Positions 1 through 7,326 of a stretch of DNA of 14,501 nucleotides are shown here, in pieces. This DNA is from an uncultured Gemmatimonadota bacterium (GTDB lineage: Bacteria > Gemmatimonadota > Gemmatimonadetes > Gemmatimonadales > Gemmatimonadaceae). The position numbers were made by a program, and so were the translations under genes. Each line of letters begins with the position of its first letter. Position 1 is the stretch's first letter. The notes below the pieces were generated by a model. It did not search any database. It was given only the letters and a program-made list of their open reading frames with translations, and had not been told where the DNA came from. The stretch is taken from NCBI GenBank assembly GCA_946479895.1, contig CAMLHT010000086.1:1-14501 (forward strand), in the 5' to 3' direction.

Positions 1-1107
1 GCGCCGTCGGTGCGCGTCACCAGCAACGAAGGCTTTCCGGTGGCGGGCGCCCAGGTCTCATTTGCCGTCGGGCTGGGCGGGGGATCGGTGACCGGTGGCA
101 GCAGGACGACCGACGCGCAGGGCGTCGCCACCGTCGGCGGCTGGACGCTCGGCGCGACGATGGACTTCAATACGCTCACGGTGACCGTGCCGGGATCGGC
201 CGCGCCGCCGGTGACGATATCGGCTTCGTCCTGCGGCACGGGCGGGCCGGGCTACAAGCTCTCGTTGTGCTTCACCAGCCAGATGACCGCGGCCCAGAAG
301 GACGCGTTCATCTCGGCGGCGACCCGATGGGAAAGCATCATCTCCGGGGATGCCGGCGACGTCCAGGTGTCGACGCCGATCCTGGCCGCCCAATGCGGCG
401 ACGGGAGCTACTCGCTCGCTTCCGGCACGATGGTCGACGACCTGCTCATCTTCGCTTCGGTCACGAACATCGACGGGCCGCGCGGCATCCTGGGATCCGC
501 CGGGCCGTGCTTCCTGCGCCGGGCCGGTGCGGCGTTCGCGGTGGGTGATCTCTCCGCCATCGGGCAGATGCGATTCGACGTGGCCGACGTGGCCGAGCTG
601 GAGCGCACCGGCGCACTGAACGCGGTGATCCTCCACGAGATGGGGCACGTGCTGGGCATCGGCGCGCTCTGGAGCACCTTCGGGCTCGTCGTCGATCCGT
701 CGACGTCCACGCAGCCGAAGGACACCTACTTCAGCGGCGCGCGGGCGATATCGGCGTTCAACTCGGTCGGCGGGACGACGTATGGCGGGAGCAAGGTGCC
801 GGTGGAGAACAGCTTCGGGCCGGGAACTATCAACAGCCACTGGCGCGAGTCCGTCCTCAGGACCGAGCTGATGACGGGATTCCTCGACCCCAACGGCCCC
901 AATCCGCTGAGCATCGTGACGGTGCAATCGCTCGCCGACCTTGGCTACAAGGTGAACCCCGACGGCGCGGAGACCTTCTCGCTCGCCGCGCCACCGACCG
1001 GGTCGCCATCGCCGTCGGCGCTCGCTCCGCTCGTGCTGCTGAACGATCTCTACACCGGTCCGGTCCGCGTCATCGACAGGCAAGGCAGGATCACGAGGAT
1101 CCGCTGA
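1..1107 (+). CDS. Secreted Big-1 domain / leishmanolysin-like (M8) zinc metalloprotease, 5' partial
   Basis: The reading frame is open from the first base, so the N-terminus, including any signal peptide, lies outside the window. The GTG at 10 falls inside an Ig-like domain and is not a real start. Visible parts, numbered from that GTG: about residues 1-70 form a bacterial Ig-like (Big-1) domain, with the typical GFPVAGAQVSFAV and TTDAQGVATVGGWTLG signatures. A catalytic domain follows, with the zincin motif HEMGHVLGIG at 209-218, a third zinc ligand candidate in SHWRE (His 277), and the Met-turn ELMTG (Met 288). The HEXXH / HWRE / ELMTG / SLADLGY order is characteristic of bacterial leishmanolysin-like proteins. 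It is probably an exported protease displayed on or released from the cell; the substrate is unknown. Its stop codon overlaps the next start by one base (TGATG), so the two genes are probably cotranslated. Confidence 0.88.
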   Translation, partial: APSVRVTSNEGFPVAGAQVSFAVGLGGGSVTGGSRTTDAQGVATVGGWTLGATMDFNTLTVTVPGSAAPPVTISASSCGTGGPGYKLSLCFTSQMTAAQKDAFISAATRWESIISGDAGDVQVSTPILAAQCGDGSYSLASGTMVDDLLIFASVTNIDGPRGILGSAGPCFLRRAGAAFAVGDLSAIGQMRFDVADVAELERTGALNAVILHEMGHVLGIGALWSTFGLVVDPSTSTQPKDTYFSGARAISAFNSVGGTTYGGSKVPVENSFGPGTINSHWRESVLRTELMTGFLDPNGPNPLSIVTVQSLADLGYKVNPDGAETFSLAAPPTGSPSPSALAPLVLLNDLYTGPVRVIDRQGRITRIR

Positions 1108-1667
1108 TGAGGGCGGGGCATCGTGGGTCGCTGGTGGCGGCGCTCCTTGCCACCGCCTGCTCGACGCCGCGAAATCCTGAGAACGGGCCGGTCACGTCAC
1201 AGGCGGCAGCCGAGTGCGCCGCGGCGATCGACGCTCCGTCCGATTCCATTCCGCTGTCATCCATCGTCGGCACATTCCGGCTGACGCTCGTCGCCACCTC
1301 GGGCGCGCGCTCGGGCCACACGGTCCGCGGGGACCTGCGCCTCGAGACTCCATCGTCGGCGGATCGCGGAACCGGCAGCGTGGCGATCGCCCTCGACAGC
1401 GTCGGTGCGCGCGCCCCGGGCACGATGCGCGACGGACGTCATGCCGTCGAATCGCTCAGGTGGTCCGCGGCGCCGGGCGCGTCGCGGACGACCATCAGGA
1501 TTGGCGTCCTCGATTCACCCTCGGGGACGCAGGTGATCGAGGGGAGCTATACGGCGTTGACCGTCACGCGCGCGCTCGCGGACGGATTCGCCGGCACGTG
1601 GGAGAGCGGCATGCCGGACGGATCAGGGATGGCGAGAGGCCATTTCTGCGCCGACCGCGGTCGCTGA
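1107..1667 (+). CDS. Small putative lipoprotein of unknown function
   Basis: A 186-residue protein that begins in the TGATG overlap with the metalloprotease stop. The N-terminus (Met, Arg, His, Arg, then SLVAALLATAC) looks like a lipoprotein signal with a weak lipobox ending at Cys 18; residue -3 is Ala rather than the usual Leu, so lipidation is likely but not certain. The mature part is Ser/Thr/Gly-rich with alternating hydrophobic residues, such as GTFRLTLVATSG and GSYTALTVTR. It ends with a GTWESGMPDGSGMARGHFCA segment, suggesting a small beta-barrel or lipocalin-like fold. I do not recognise a named family. The coupling to the protease suggests it travels with, assists or inhibits that enzyme, but this is inference from position only. 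Confidence 0.7.
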   Translation: MRAGHRGSLVAALLATACSTPRNPENGPVTSQAAAECAAAIDAPSDSIPLSSIVGTFRLTLVATSGARSGHTVRGDLRLETPSSADRGTGSVAIALDSVGARAPGTMRDGRHAVESLRWSAAPGASRTTIRIGVLDSPSGTQVIEGSYTALTVTRALADGFAGTWESGMPDGSGMARGHFCADRGR

Positions 1668-1676
1668 CGACCCCGC

Positions 1677-1746
1677 GTCATCCTGAGCGAAGCGAGGGAT
1701 CTGCTCCTGCTCTCGAAAGCAGGTCCCTCGCTCCGCTCGGGATGAC
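1677..1746. repeat. Dispersed palindromic repeat, copy A
   Basis: Two 29-nt arms (1677-1705 and 1718-1746) form an inverted repeat around a 12-nt loop. The left arm starts GTCATCCTGAGCGAAGCGAG and the right arm ends CGCTCGGGATGAC. Pairing is complete except for three positions that are all G-U compatible. It sits between the ends of convergent genes (stop at 1667 on +, stop at 1752 on -), so its hairpin could serve as a bidirectional terminator, although there is no T-tract. Related copies lie at 4048-4123, 5932-5956 and 12184-12236. Confidence 0.9.
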
Positions 1747-1751
1747 GTCCG

Positions 1752-4025
1752 CTATTTCCGCGGCAGCGCCAGTGCGGTGAGCGCCGTGGACGCTCCCGCG
1801 CCCGATGCGAACACGATGTACTGGCGTCCGTCGTGCACGAAGGTCATCGGGACCGCCGAGTTGACCACCGGGATGTTGACCGCGCCCACCTGCCTGCCCG
1901 TGGCCTTGTCGAACGCGTAGAGCTGCGGGCCGGCGGCCGGAGTTCCACCGCCGCCACGACCGCCAGCAGCCGTTCCAGGCGCGCCACCACGTCCACGTCC
2001 TCCACCCGCGGCTCCGGACCGGCCGGTTCCGTGGATGACCAGCGTCTTCGTCGTGATCACTTCCGGCTGGCCGCCCAGGGCAGGGATGCGAGGCAGCGTG
2101 ACGCCGGCAAAGAGCGGGTCGGTGGTCGTGACCTCACGCCATCGATTGCCGTTCGGCACCCACCACTTCTTCTCGCCCGTCTTCATGTCGTACGCCGTGA
2201 TGCCCCCGAGCTCGCGCGGCTTGAGGATGGAGACGCCGCCGATGGCCGTCGTCGCGGCCACGCGACCGAAGCCGCCGCCGCGTCCCGTGCCTTCGGGGGC
2301 GCCGCTGTAGCCCGGCGGCGTGGGAGCGGCGCCCGGCTTGCCGCAGCTGTCGTGCGGCGAGGTGTAGTCCTGCCAGGAGCACGGATCCTTCTGGACGGCG
2401 ATGGTCGTCAACCCGCTCTGCGCGCCGACGTACATCATCCCCGTCTCCGGATCCACCGCGGCGCCGCCGTCGATGTTCACGCCGCCGCTCGCGCCCGGCG
2501 CGTACCATGAGCAGCGGAAGGTCTCGCCGTTCTTCCCCTTGCCGTCGGTGGGCGACGCCGGGATGTAGTAGGGCCCCATCCGGCACTTCTGCGCGAGCTT
2601 GAGCGCGGAATCGCGAATGGCCGGCGTGTAGTCGATGAGGTCATCGGCCTCGAGCCCCTGGTGGGCGTAGGGAGCGGGCTTCGACGGAATCGGCTGCGTG
2701 GGCCACGTCTTTTCGCCGGGGACCTCGGACTGGAGGACCGGCGTTTCGACGATGGGCCAGACCGGCTCGCCGGTCGCGCGGTCCAGCACGTACATCCACC
2801 CCTGCTTGGTCGTCGACGCGATGATCTTCCGCGGCCGGCCGTCGATCGTCACGTCGAGGAGGTTCGGCGCCATCGGGACGTCGTAGTCCCAGATGTCGTG
2901 GTGGACGAACTGGTAGTGCCATTTCCGGAGGCCGGTCTTCACGTCGATGGCGACGATGGAATTGCCGAAGAGGTTCGCGCCCGGACGATGGCCGCCGTAC
3001 TCGTCGGTGAGCGGCATGCCGACGGGGATGTAGACGAGCCCGAGCTCCGGGTCGGCAGAGTAGGTCGCCCACGCGTCGTTCTTGCCGACGCCGTCGGTGC
3101 CGATCTTCGAGCCATTCTCCCAGGTCTCGGCGCCGAACTCACCCGGCTGCGGGACGAGGTTGAACTTCCAGAGCTGCTTTCCGGTGCGGATGTCGAAGCC
3201 GCGGATGAAGCCCGGGATGTTGTGCTTCTTCAGGGGGTAGTAGCCGTGAATGGACGAGTTGCCGACGACGACCACGTCGCCGACGACGATCGCCGGCGAG
3301 CTGTTCGCGATCTGGCCGAGCTCGGGATCGATGCCGACGGTGCCGTCGGCGCCCGTCTTCGTGGCCGCGTTCCAGGTCTCGCCCGGCTTCGCCCGGCGCG
3401 CCGGATAGGCCTCGCTGATCTCGAGCGGCAGCGTGTCGTCGACGGCGAGCGGGACGAGCGGGAGGTCGAGTCCTTCCATGAGGTCGATGACCCCGTCCTT
3501 CTTCGGGCCGACGTTCGGGTCGCCCTTGCCCGTCTTCGCGTCGAGGAAGGCCATGTGATAGCCGGGCGTGACGACGATGACGCGCTCGTTGGCGCCATCG
3601 GTCCAGTAGGCGAGCCCGCGGCCCGCGAACTGGCGCGGAGCCTTCTGCCACCGGATGCCTTCGTCCATGCCCCATTGCCAGAGCGTGTTGCCCGTCGCGG
3701 GGTCGATGGCGAACGCGTTGCGGCGCGTGGTGGCCACGGTGAAGATGCGCCCCTTCGCATAGAGGGGCGTGGTGCGGTAGTACTCGTCCTCGCCGTACCG
3801 CCCCGCCTCCCAGCGCCACGCGACCTGGAGCGAGTCGAAGTTCGACGCGTCGATCTGGTCGGCGGCCGAGTACCGCGTGCTCCACGCGTCGGCTCCCCAG
3901 TAGCGCCACTCGAGCGGCGCGTTGCCGCGGACGAGCGCGGCCTGCTGAGCGACGCGCTGGCTGATCGGCGCGATGACGGCGGCCGCGAGGACCGCGGCGG
4001 AGATCAGGACGAGCTTGCGAGGCAT
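1752..4025 (-). CDS. Periplasmic PQQ-dependent dehydrogenase (membrane glucose dehydrogenase-type beta-propeller)
   Basis: A 757-residue quinoprotein with a signal peptide (MPRKLVLISAAVLAAAVIAP) and then PQQ-propeller repeats throughout, e.g. YSADPELGLVYIPVG (322-336) and KQGWMYVLDRATGEPVW. The active-site region HHDIWDYD (375-382) is close to the HHDLWDMD of E. coli membrane glucose dehydrogenase and supplies the catalytic Asp. No adjacent Cys-Cys pair is visible, unlike methanol- or ethanol-dehydrogenase quinoproteins. The five-helix membrane anchor of E. coli Gcd is absent, so this is probably soluble in the periplasm. A Gly/Arg-rich low-complexity loop occupies about 666-701. The start at 4025 is chosen because it places Arg-Lys directly before the hydrophobic core; an in-frame ATG at 4052 lies inside dispersed repeat copy B and adds only a Pro-rich extension. 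Electrons probably pass to the cytochrome c encoded just upstream. The substrate, probably an alcohol or sugar, cannot be read from sequence. Confidence 0.9.
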   Translation of the reverse strand: MPRKLVLISAAVLAAAVIAPISQRVAQQAALVRGNAPLEWRYWGADAWSTRYSAADQIDASNFDSLQVAWRWEAGRYGEDEYYRTTPLYAKGRIFTVATTRRNAFAIDPATGNTLWQWGMDEGIRWQKAPRQFAGRGLAYWTDGANERVIVVTPGYHMAFLDAKTGKGDPNVGPKKDGVIDLMEGLDLPLVPLAVDDTLPLEISEAYPARRAKPGETWNAATKTGADGTVGIDPELGQIANSSPAIVVGDVVVVGNSSIHGYYPLKKHNIPGFIRGFDIRTGKQLWKFNLVPQPGEFGAETWENGSKIGTDGVGKNDAWATYSADPELGLVYIPVGMPLTDEYGGHRPGANLFGNSIVAIDVKTGLRKWHYQFVHHDIWDYDVPMAPNLLDVTIDGRPRKIIASTTKQGWMYVLDRATGEPVWPIVETPVLQSEVPGEKTWPTQPIPSKPAPYAHQGLEADDLIDYTPAIRDSALKLAQKCRMGPYYIPASPTDGKGKNGETFRCSWYAPGASGGVNIDGGAAVDPETGMMYVGAQSGLTTIAVQKDPCSWQDYTSPHDSCGKPGAAPTPPGYSGAPEGTGRGGGFGRVAATTAIGGVSILKPRELGGITAYDMKTGEKKWWVPNGNRWREVTTTDPLFAGVTLPRIPALGGQPEVITTKTLVIHGTGRSGAAGGGRGRGGAPGTAAGGRGGGGTPAAGPQLYAFDKATGRQVGAVNIPVVNSAVPMTFVHDGRQYIVFASGAGASTALTALALPRK

Positions 4026-4047
4026 GGTCGGGACGGGTGGGGGGACT

Positions 4048-4123
4048 GTCATCCTGGCGCGGCGAGAGATCTGCTCTTCGAGCGGGGGGGAGGAAGCAGA
4101 TCCCTCGCTGCGCTCAGGATGAC
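4048..4123. repeat. Dispersed palindromic repeat, copy B
   Basis: Left arm 4048-4075 starts GTCATCCTGGCG and ends GATCTGCT; right arm 4095-4123 starts AGCAGATCCCTCGC and ends CAGGATGAC. The arms are imperfectly complementary and flank a G-rich loop. The element fills almost the whole gap between the cytochrome c stop (4128) and the dehydrogenase start, both transcribed leftward. Its hairpin would lie in the shared mRNA and could affect processing, stability or relative expression of the two genes. Confidence 0.85.
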
Positions 4124-4127
4124 GCGG

Positions 4128-4598
4128 TTACGGTTTCCGGACTGCTCGGGCGGTGTCGATCCTTATCTTGGCCAATTCCAGGGTGTCCGTCGAGAGGGCC
4201 GTCTTCCCCGCCGGCATCTGGTTCATCTGGAGCATGTAGGAGAGCAGCGCGGCATAGTCCTCATCCGCCAGCGTGGCCGGATCGTTCTTCGGCATCTGCG
4301 TCCGCATGAAGTTGTACAGCTCGGAGAGCGGACGGCCCGTCCATTTCTTCCGGAAGGCGGGGCCGGTGTGCGAGATCGCCTGGTGGCAGCTGGCGCACAG
4401 GCCGACGTACATCTCCTTCCCGTAAGCCGCATCCTCGAGGGTGTAGACCCCCGAGAGGGTGGTCCTGGCGGGCGGCTTCGGCGTCTTCGTGCCGGCGCTC
4501 TTCGTCGCCGAGGACTTCGCGGGGGTCTTCGTGGCCTGGGCGGCCGCCAGCGCGGGCATCGCGGCCAGCGCGAGGACGAGGAAGGCTGCTCGTGGCAT
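4128..4598 (-). CDS. Class I c-type cytochrome, exported
   Basis: A 156-residue protein with a clear signal peptide (MPRAAFLVLALAAMPALAAAQA) and a Lys/Thr/Pro/Ala-rich linker to about residue 45. One haem-binding motif, CASCH, lies at 68-72; a likely axial Met is in RTQMPKNDP (Met 102). The phrases GPAFRKKWTGRPLSELYNFM and ADEDYAALLSYML are typical of the small mono-haem cytochromes found next to PQQ dehydrogenases. It probably accepts electrons from the PQQ enzyme encoded downstream and hands them to the respiratory chain. An in-frame GTG six bases upstream (4604) is an alternative start. The gene begins only 12 bases after the stop of the HupE-like gene, so the three are probably one operon. 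No strong ribosome binding site is visible before either start. Confidence 0.9.
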   Translation of the reverse strand: MPRAAFLVLALAAMPALAAAQATKTPAKSSATKSAGTKTPKPPARTTLSGVYTLEDAAYGKEMYVGLCASCHQAISHTGPAFRKKWTGRPLSELYNFMRTQMPKNDPATLADEDYAALLSYMLQMNQMPAGKTALSTDTLELAKIRIDTARAVRKP

Positions 4599-4610
4599 CA
4601 CCACGTAAAC

Positions 4611-5918
4611 CTAGGCGGCGTCACCTTGAATCCGCGAGGCGCGGACGCGGATCAGGCGCGCGATGATGAACGCGAGCCCGGCCGCGACGCACATTCCCAG
4701 GCCGACGCGGACCAGCGGCAGCGCGCTGGTGCTCCAGTCGATCCGGTACTGCCGGAACGCCTCCCACCGCTCGCCGAGCCAGTGCCAGGCGGTATGCGCC
4801 ACGAAGGCGGAGATGAGGATGATGCCCAGCTTCTCGCCGATGCGGCCGTAGAGAAAGGCGAGGACGGGAAGCGCGGCGAGCAGCACCGCGACCTGCGCGA
4901 TCTCCACGCCCACGTTGAACGACAGCAGGGAGAGCGCCAGGTGGGATCCCGCGAACTGGAGCGACTCACGCAGCGCGAAGGAGAATCCGAAGCCGTGGAT
5001 CAGCCCGAACGCGAAGGCGATCATCCAGCGGCGCTCGCTCCTGCCCGGAACTCCGCGCGCGGCGATCACGATGTTCCCGATGGCCATCCAGGCGATCGAC
5101 AGCGCGATCAGCACCTCGACGAGCGGCGGAAACCAGAGTCCATCCGGCGCCCAGCCTGCCGCCGACGCGATGAGCGTCAGGGAGTGGGCGACGGTGAACG
5201 CGGTGACGATCGCGACCAGCGGCCGAAGTTTCCGGAAGGGAAGGACCAGGCAGATGATGAACAACAGGTGGTCGATGCCGTCCAGGATGTGGACGAAGCC
5301 GAGCCTGATGAACTGCCACGATGCGTGATACCAGCGCGGGTCGAGGCGCACGCGGCCCGGATCGCCGGCGTACTCGAATGCCCGCTCGGTTCCGGCCGCG
5401 TCGACGAAGGTCATCACGGTCGTCGTGCGGAGTCCGAGCCTCGCGAGCTCGGGCTCGACGGAGAGCGCGGGGCTCGCGGCGGCGACCGGATACGCGATCT
5501 CGACGTCGAGCGAGACCGACTGGATCGGGACCTCGTCCCGCGCGCCCAGCCTCGAAGCCAGGAAGTGTCGGGAGGCGTCGCCGAAGGTGGCGAAGGCGCG
5601 GTCGGAGGTCAGCGAGAGCCTCGTCGCCTGGATGACGCCGGCGAGCTCGGAGTCGCCGTCGCGCACGTGGATCAGGTCGACGATCCAGGTCTCCGCCGCC
5701 TGGCGCAGCAGCGAATCCGATCGCTCAAGGTCGAGATAGGGCGTGCCGGCGCGGAGTGGAAAGTCGATGTCCCGCATCGCCTCGAGCGGCGCGCGCACGA
5801 GGACGCGAATGCGTGACGCTTCCTGCTTCACGAAGATCCGCAGGCCCACGGAGCCCGGGATCTCGTGCGCGTGTCCCGGCGACGGCGCGATGAACAGCAG
5901 CAGCGCCGCGATCGCCAT
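4611..5918 (-). CDS. HupE/UreJ-type multipass membrane protein with extracytoplasmic N-terminal domain
   Basis: A 435-residue protein. The ATG at 5918 is preceded by AGGAG at an 8-nt spacing and opens directly into a signal peptide (MAIAALLLFIAPSPGHA); the longer open frame upstream has no such support. Residues 18-200 form an extracytoplasmic beta-rich region. From about 203 there are roughly seven membrane segments carrying HupE/UreJ hallmarks: HILDGIDH (210-217), TVAHSLTL (243-250), IALSIAWMAIGN, IHGFGFSFALRE (307-318), FNVGVEIAQ and HTAWHW (375-380). HupE/UreJ relatives are associated with nickel or cobalt uptake, and the His/Asp-rich membrane motifs fit metal passage, but members with the long N-terminal domain are functionally uncharacterised. 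It is the first gene of the leftward cluster with the cytochrome and PQQ dehydrogenase; a role in supplying metal or assembling that redox system is a guess from position. Confidence 0.85.
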   Translation of the reverse strand: MAIAALLLFIAPSPGHAHEIPGSVGLRIFVKQEASRIRVLVRAPLEAMRDIDFPLRAGTPYLDLERSDSLLRQAAETWIVDLIHVRDGDSELAGVIQATRLSLTSDRAFATFGDASRHFLASRLGARDEVPIQSVSLDVEIAYPVAAASPALSVEPELARLGLRTTTVMTFVDAAGTERAFEYAGDPGRVRLDPRWYHASWQFIRLGFVHILDGIDHLLFIICLVLPFRKLRPLVAIVTAFTVAHSLTLIASAAGWAPDGLWFPPLVEVLIALSIAWMAIGNIVIAARGVPGRSERRWMIAFAFGLIHGFGFSFALRESLQFAGSHLALSLLSFNVGVEIAQVAVLLAALPVLAFLYGRIGEKLGIILISAFVAHTAWHWLGERWEAFRQYRIDWSTSALPLVRVGLGMCVAAGLAFIIARLIRVRASRIQGDAA

Positions 5919-5931
5919 CGTCAACGCTCCT

Positions 5932-5956
5932 GTCACCCCGAAGGGCTCGGGATGAC
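5932..5956. repeat. Dispersed palindromic repeat, short copy C
   Basis: A 25-nt element with arms GTCACCCCGA (5932-5941) and TCGGGATGAC (5947-5956) around AGGGC. It keeps the outer ends of the repeat family but lacks the GGATCTGCT interior. On the minus strand it directly abuts the AGGAG ribosome binding site of the HupE-like gene, so its hairpin would sit in that gene's 5' leader. Confidence 0.75.
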
Positions 5957-5970
5957 ACGGACGCTCCCTC

Positions 5971-5999
5971 TTTCCGATGCGGCCGGCGAGCCATAGAAT
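5971..5999 (+). promoter_or_regulatory. Candidate sigma-70-like promoter for the tandem NHL genes
   Basis: TAGAAT at 5994-5999 matches the -10 consensus at five of six positions. TTTCCG at 5971-5976 is a weak -35 (three of six), spaced 17 nt. Transcription from here would give a leader of about 40 nt before the ATG at 6046. The location, in the divergent gap between the HupE-like gene and the NHL pair, fits, but single-site matches in such a GC-rich genome are weak evidence. Confidence 0.3.
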
Positions 6000-6045
6000 C
6001 ACGCGGTCGGCGCTCCATGATCCAGTCATCACTCGGGATAATACG

Positions 6046-7326
6046 ATGAAGTCGAACGTGTTGCTGTCGGCCCTCGCGGCTGCGTCGGTCGCCACCGCGG
6101 CGTCGGGGCAGCCGGTGCAGGCGCCGCGCTTCGAGGTCGATCCGCTCTGGCCGAAGCCGCTGCCGAACCACCAGATCCTCGGCTCGGCCGCGGGGGTGGC
6201 GGTCGACTCCCGTGACCACGTCTGGGTCGTCAACCTCACGAACAGCTTCGTCACGCGGACGGAGACCGGCGCCGACCAGGATCCGCCGATCGGCGAGTGC
6301 TGCTTTCCGGCGGCGAACGTCCTCGAGTTCGACGCGACGGGGAAGCTCGTCGGCCACTGGGGCGGACCGGGAGCGGGATATACGTGGCCGTCGTCCAATC
6401 ATGGAATTGCCGTGGACGACAGGGGGAACGTGTGGATCACCGGCTCCGGGCCGCGTGACACGCAGATCCTGCAGTTCACGCGCGACGGGAAGTTCATCAA
6501 GGCATTCGGCGTGACCGCGCCCGCGGTCTCCGCGGCACCTTCCGCGGCGGCGCCCGACACTGCGTACGCTGGCGTTTCCGGGGCCCAGCGTGGCGGTGCC
6601 GGTGCGGCCGGCGCGGGAGGTGGCGGTGGCCGCGGGCGAGGTCGCGGCGCCACGATCCCGCCGCTGCCCGCCAACAGCAGGGCGACGGACGCGTTCGGCG
6701 GCCCGGCCGAGGTGTCGTTCGACATGAAGGCCGGCGAGATCTTCGTCGCCGACGGCTATCGCAATCACCGCGTGGTGGTCCTCGACATGGCCACGGGCGC
6801 GGTGAAGCGCATGTGGGGCGCCTACGGCAAGGAGCCGTCCGACGCCCCGACGGCGCAGGGCACGGCGAGCCCGCAGTTCGGCAACCCCGTGAGCTGCGCG
6901 CAGGTGTCCCGCGACGGGATGGTCTACGTCTGCGACCGCGCGAACAACCGCATCCAGGTCTTCCGGACCAGCGGCGAGTTCGTCCGCGAAAAGGCGGTAG
7001 CTCCGAACACCAGGGGCGCGGGCGCGGTCTGGGACCTCACCTTCTCGCGCGACGCCGCCCAGCGCTACGTCTACGTCGCCGACGGCCAGAACATGAAGGT
7101 GCGCATCCTCGACCGGCAGACGCTCGACGAGATCTCGACGCTCGGCGACGGCGGCCGCTATCCCGGGCAGTTCTTCGCCATCCATAGCGTGGCCACCGAC
7201 TCGAAGGGCAACCTGTATACGGTGGAGTCCCTGGAGGGGAAGCGGCTCCAGAAGTTCGTGTTCAAGGGCGTTGCGACCGGCCCGAAGGATCAGGGCGTCA
7301 CGTGGGCGAAGAAGGGAGGCCGCTGA
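6046..7326 (+). CDS. Secreted NHL-repeat propeller, alpha-amidating-lyase-like (paralogue 1)
   Basis: A 426-residue protein; the ATG at 6046 opens a signal peptide (MKSNVLLSALAAASVATAASG). The mature part begins with a QAPRFEVDPLWPKPLPNH block and then NHL-type blades. Several blades resemble the lyase domain of peptidylglycine amidating enzymes: NHGIAVDD (His 119), FVADGYRNHRVVVLD (Tyr 238), VYVCDRANNRIQVF (Arg 298) and AIHSVATD (His 380). From memory of the rat enzyme these match two zinc-ligand His plus the active-site Tyr and Arg, but the middle ligand position is Val (in NPVSC). A Gly/Arg-rich insert at about 156-213 is missing from paralogue 2. No good ribosome binding site is visible. 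Bacterial homologues are usually annotated only as NHL-repeat proteins; lyase activity is unproven and a non-enzymatic binding role is possible. Its stop overlaps the next start (TGATG). Confidence 0.85.
   Translation: MKSNVLLSALAAASVATAASGQPVQAPRFEVDPLWPKPLPNHQILGSAAGVAVDSRDHVWVVNLTNSFVTRTETGADQDPPIGECCFPAANVLEFDATGKLVGHWGGPGAGYTWPSSNHGIAVDDRGNVWITGSGPRDTQILQFTRDGKFIKAFGVTAPAVSAAPSAAAPDTAYAGVSGAQRGGAGAAGAGGGGGRGRGRGATIPPLPANSRATDAFGGPAEVSFDMKAGEIFVADGYRNHRVVVLDMATGAVKRMWGAYGKEPSDAPTAQGTASPQFGNPVSCAQVSRDGMVYVCDRANNRIQVFRTSGEFVREKAVAPNTRGAGAVWDLTFSRDAAQRYVYVADGQNMKVRILDRQTLDEISTLGDGGRYPGQFFAIHSVATDSKGNLYTVESLEGKRLQKFVFKGVATGPKDQGVTWAKKGGR
7314..7319 (+). promoter_or_regulatory. Ribosome binding site deciding the start of NHL paralogue 2
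   Basis: GGGAGG lies six bases before the ATG at 7326, inside the 3' end of paralogue 1. It supports the ATG in the TGATG overlap over the in-frame GTG at 7302. Confidence 0.7.

Noticed and set aside
2850..2910. Reading the WDYD in the PQQ dehydrogenase as the Asp-X-Asp signature of lanthanide-dependent (XoxF-type) enzymes
   Set aside because: The surrounding HHDIWDYDVP context matches the membrane glucose dehydrogenase type, whose E. coli member has WDMD, so the second Asp is not diagnostic here.
2661..5816. A 1051-codon open frame on the plus strand, and other long overlapping frames across the window
   Set aside because: It lies antisense to the PQQ dehydrogenase, cytochrome and HupE-like genes, is extremely Arg/Asp/Glu/Gly-rich with no recognisable domain, and is what high-GC antisense frames normally look like.
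5919..6398. A longer N-terminus for the HupE-like protein
   Set aside because: The extension runs through repeat copy C and the divergent NHL gene on the other strand, while the ATG at 5918 has a good ribosome site and starts a signal peptide.
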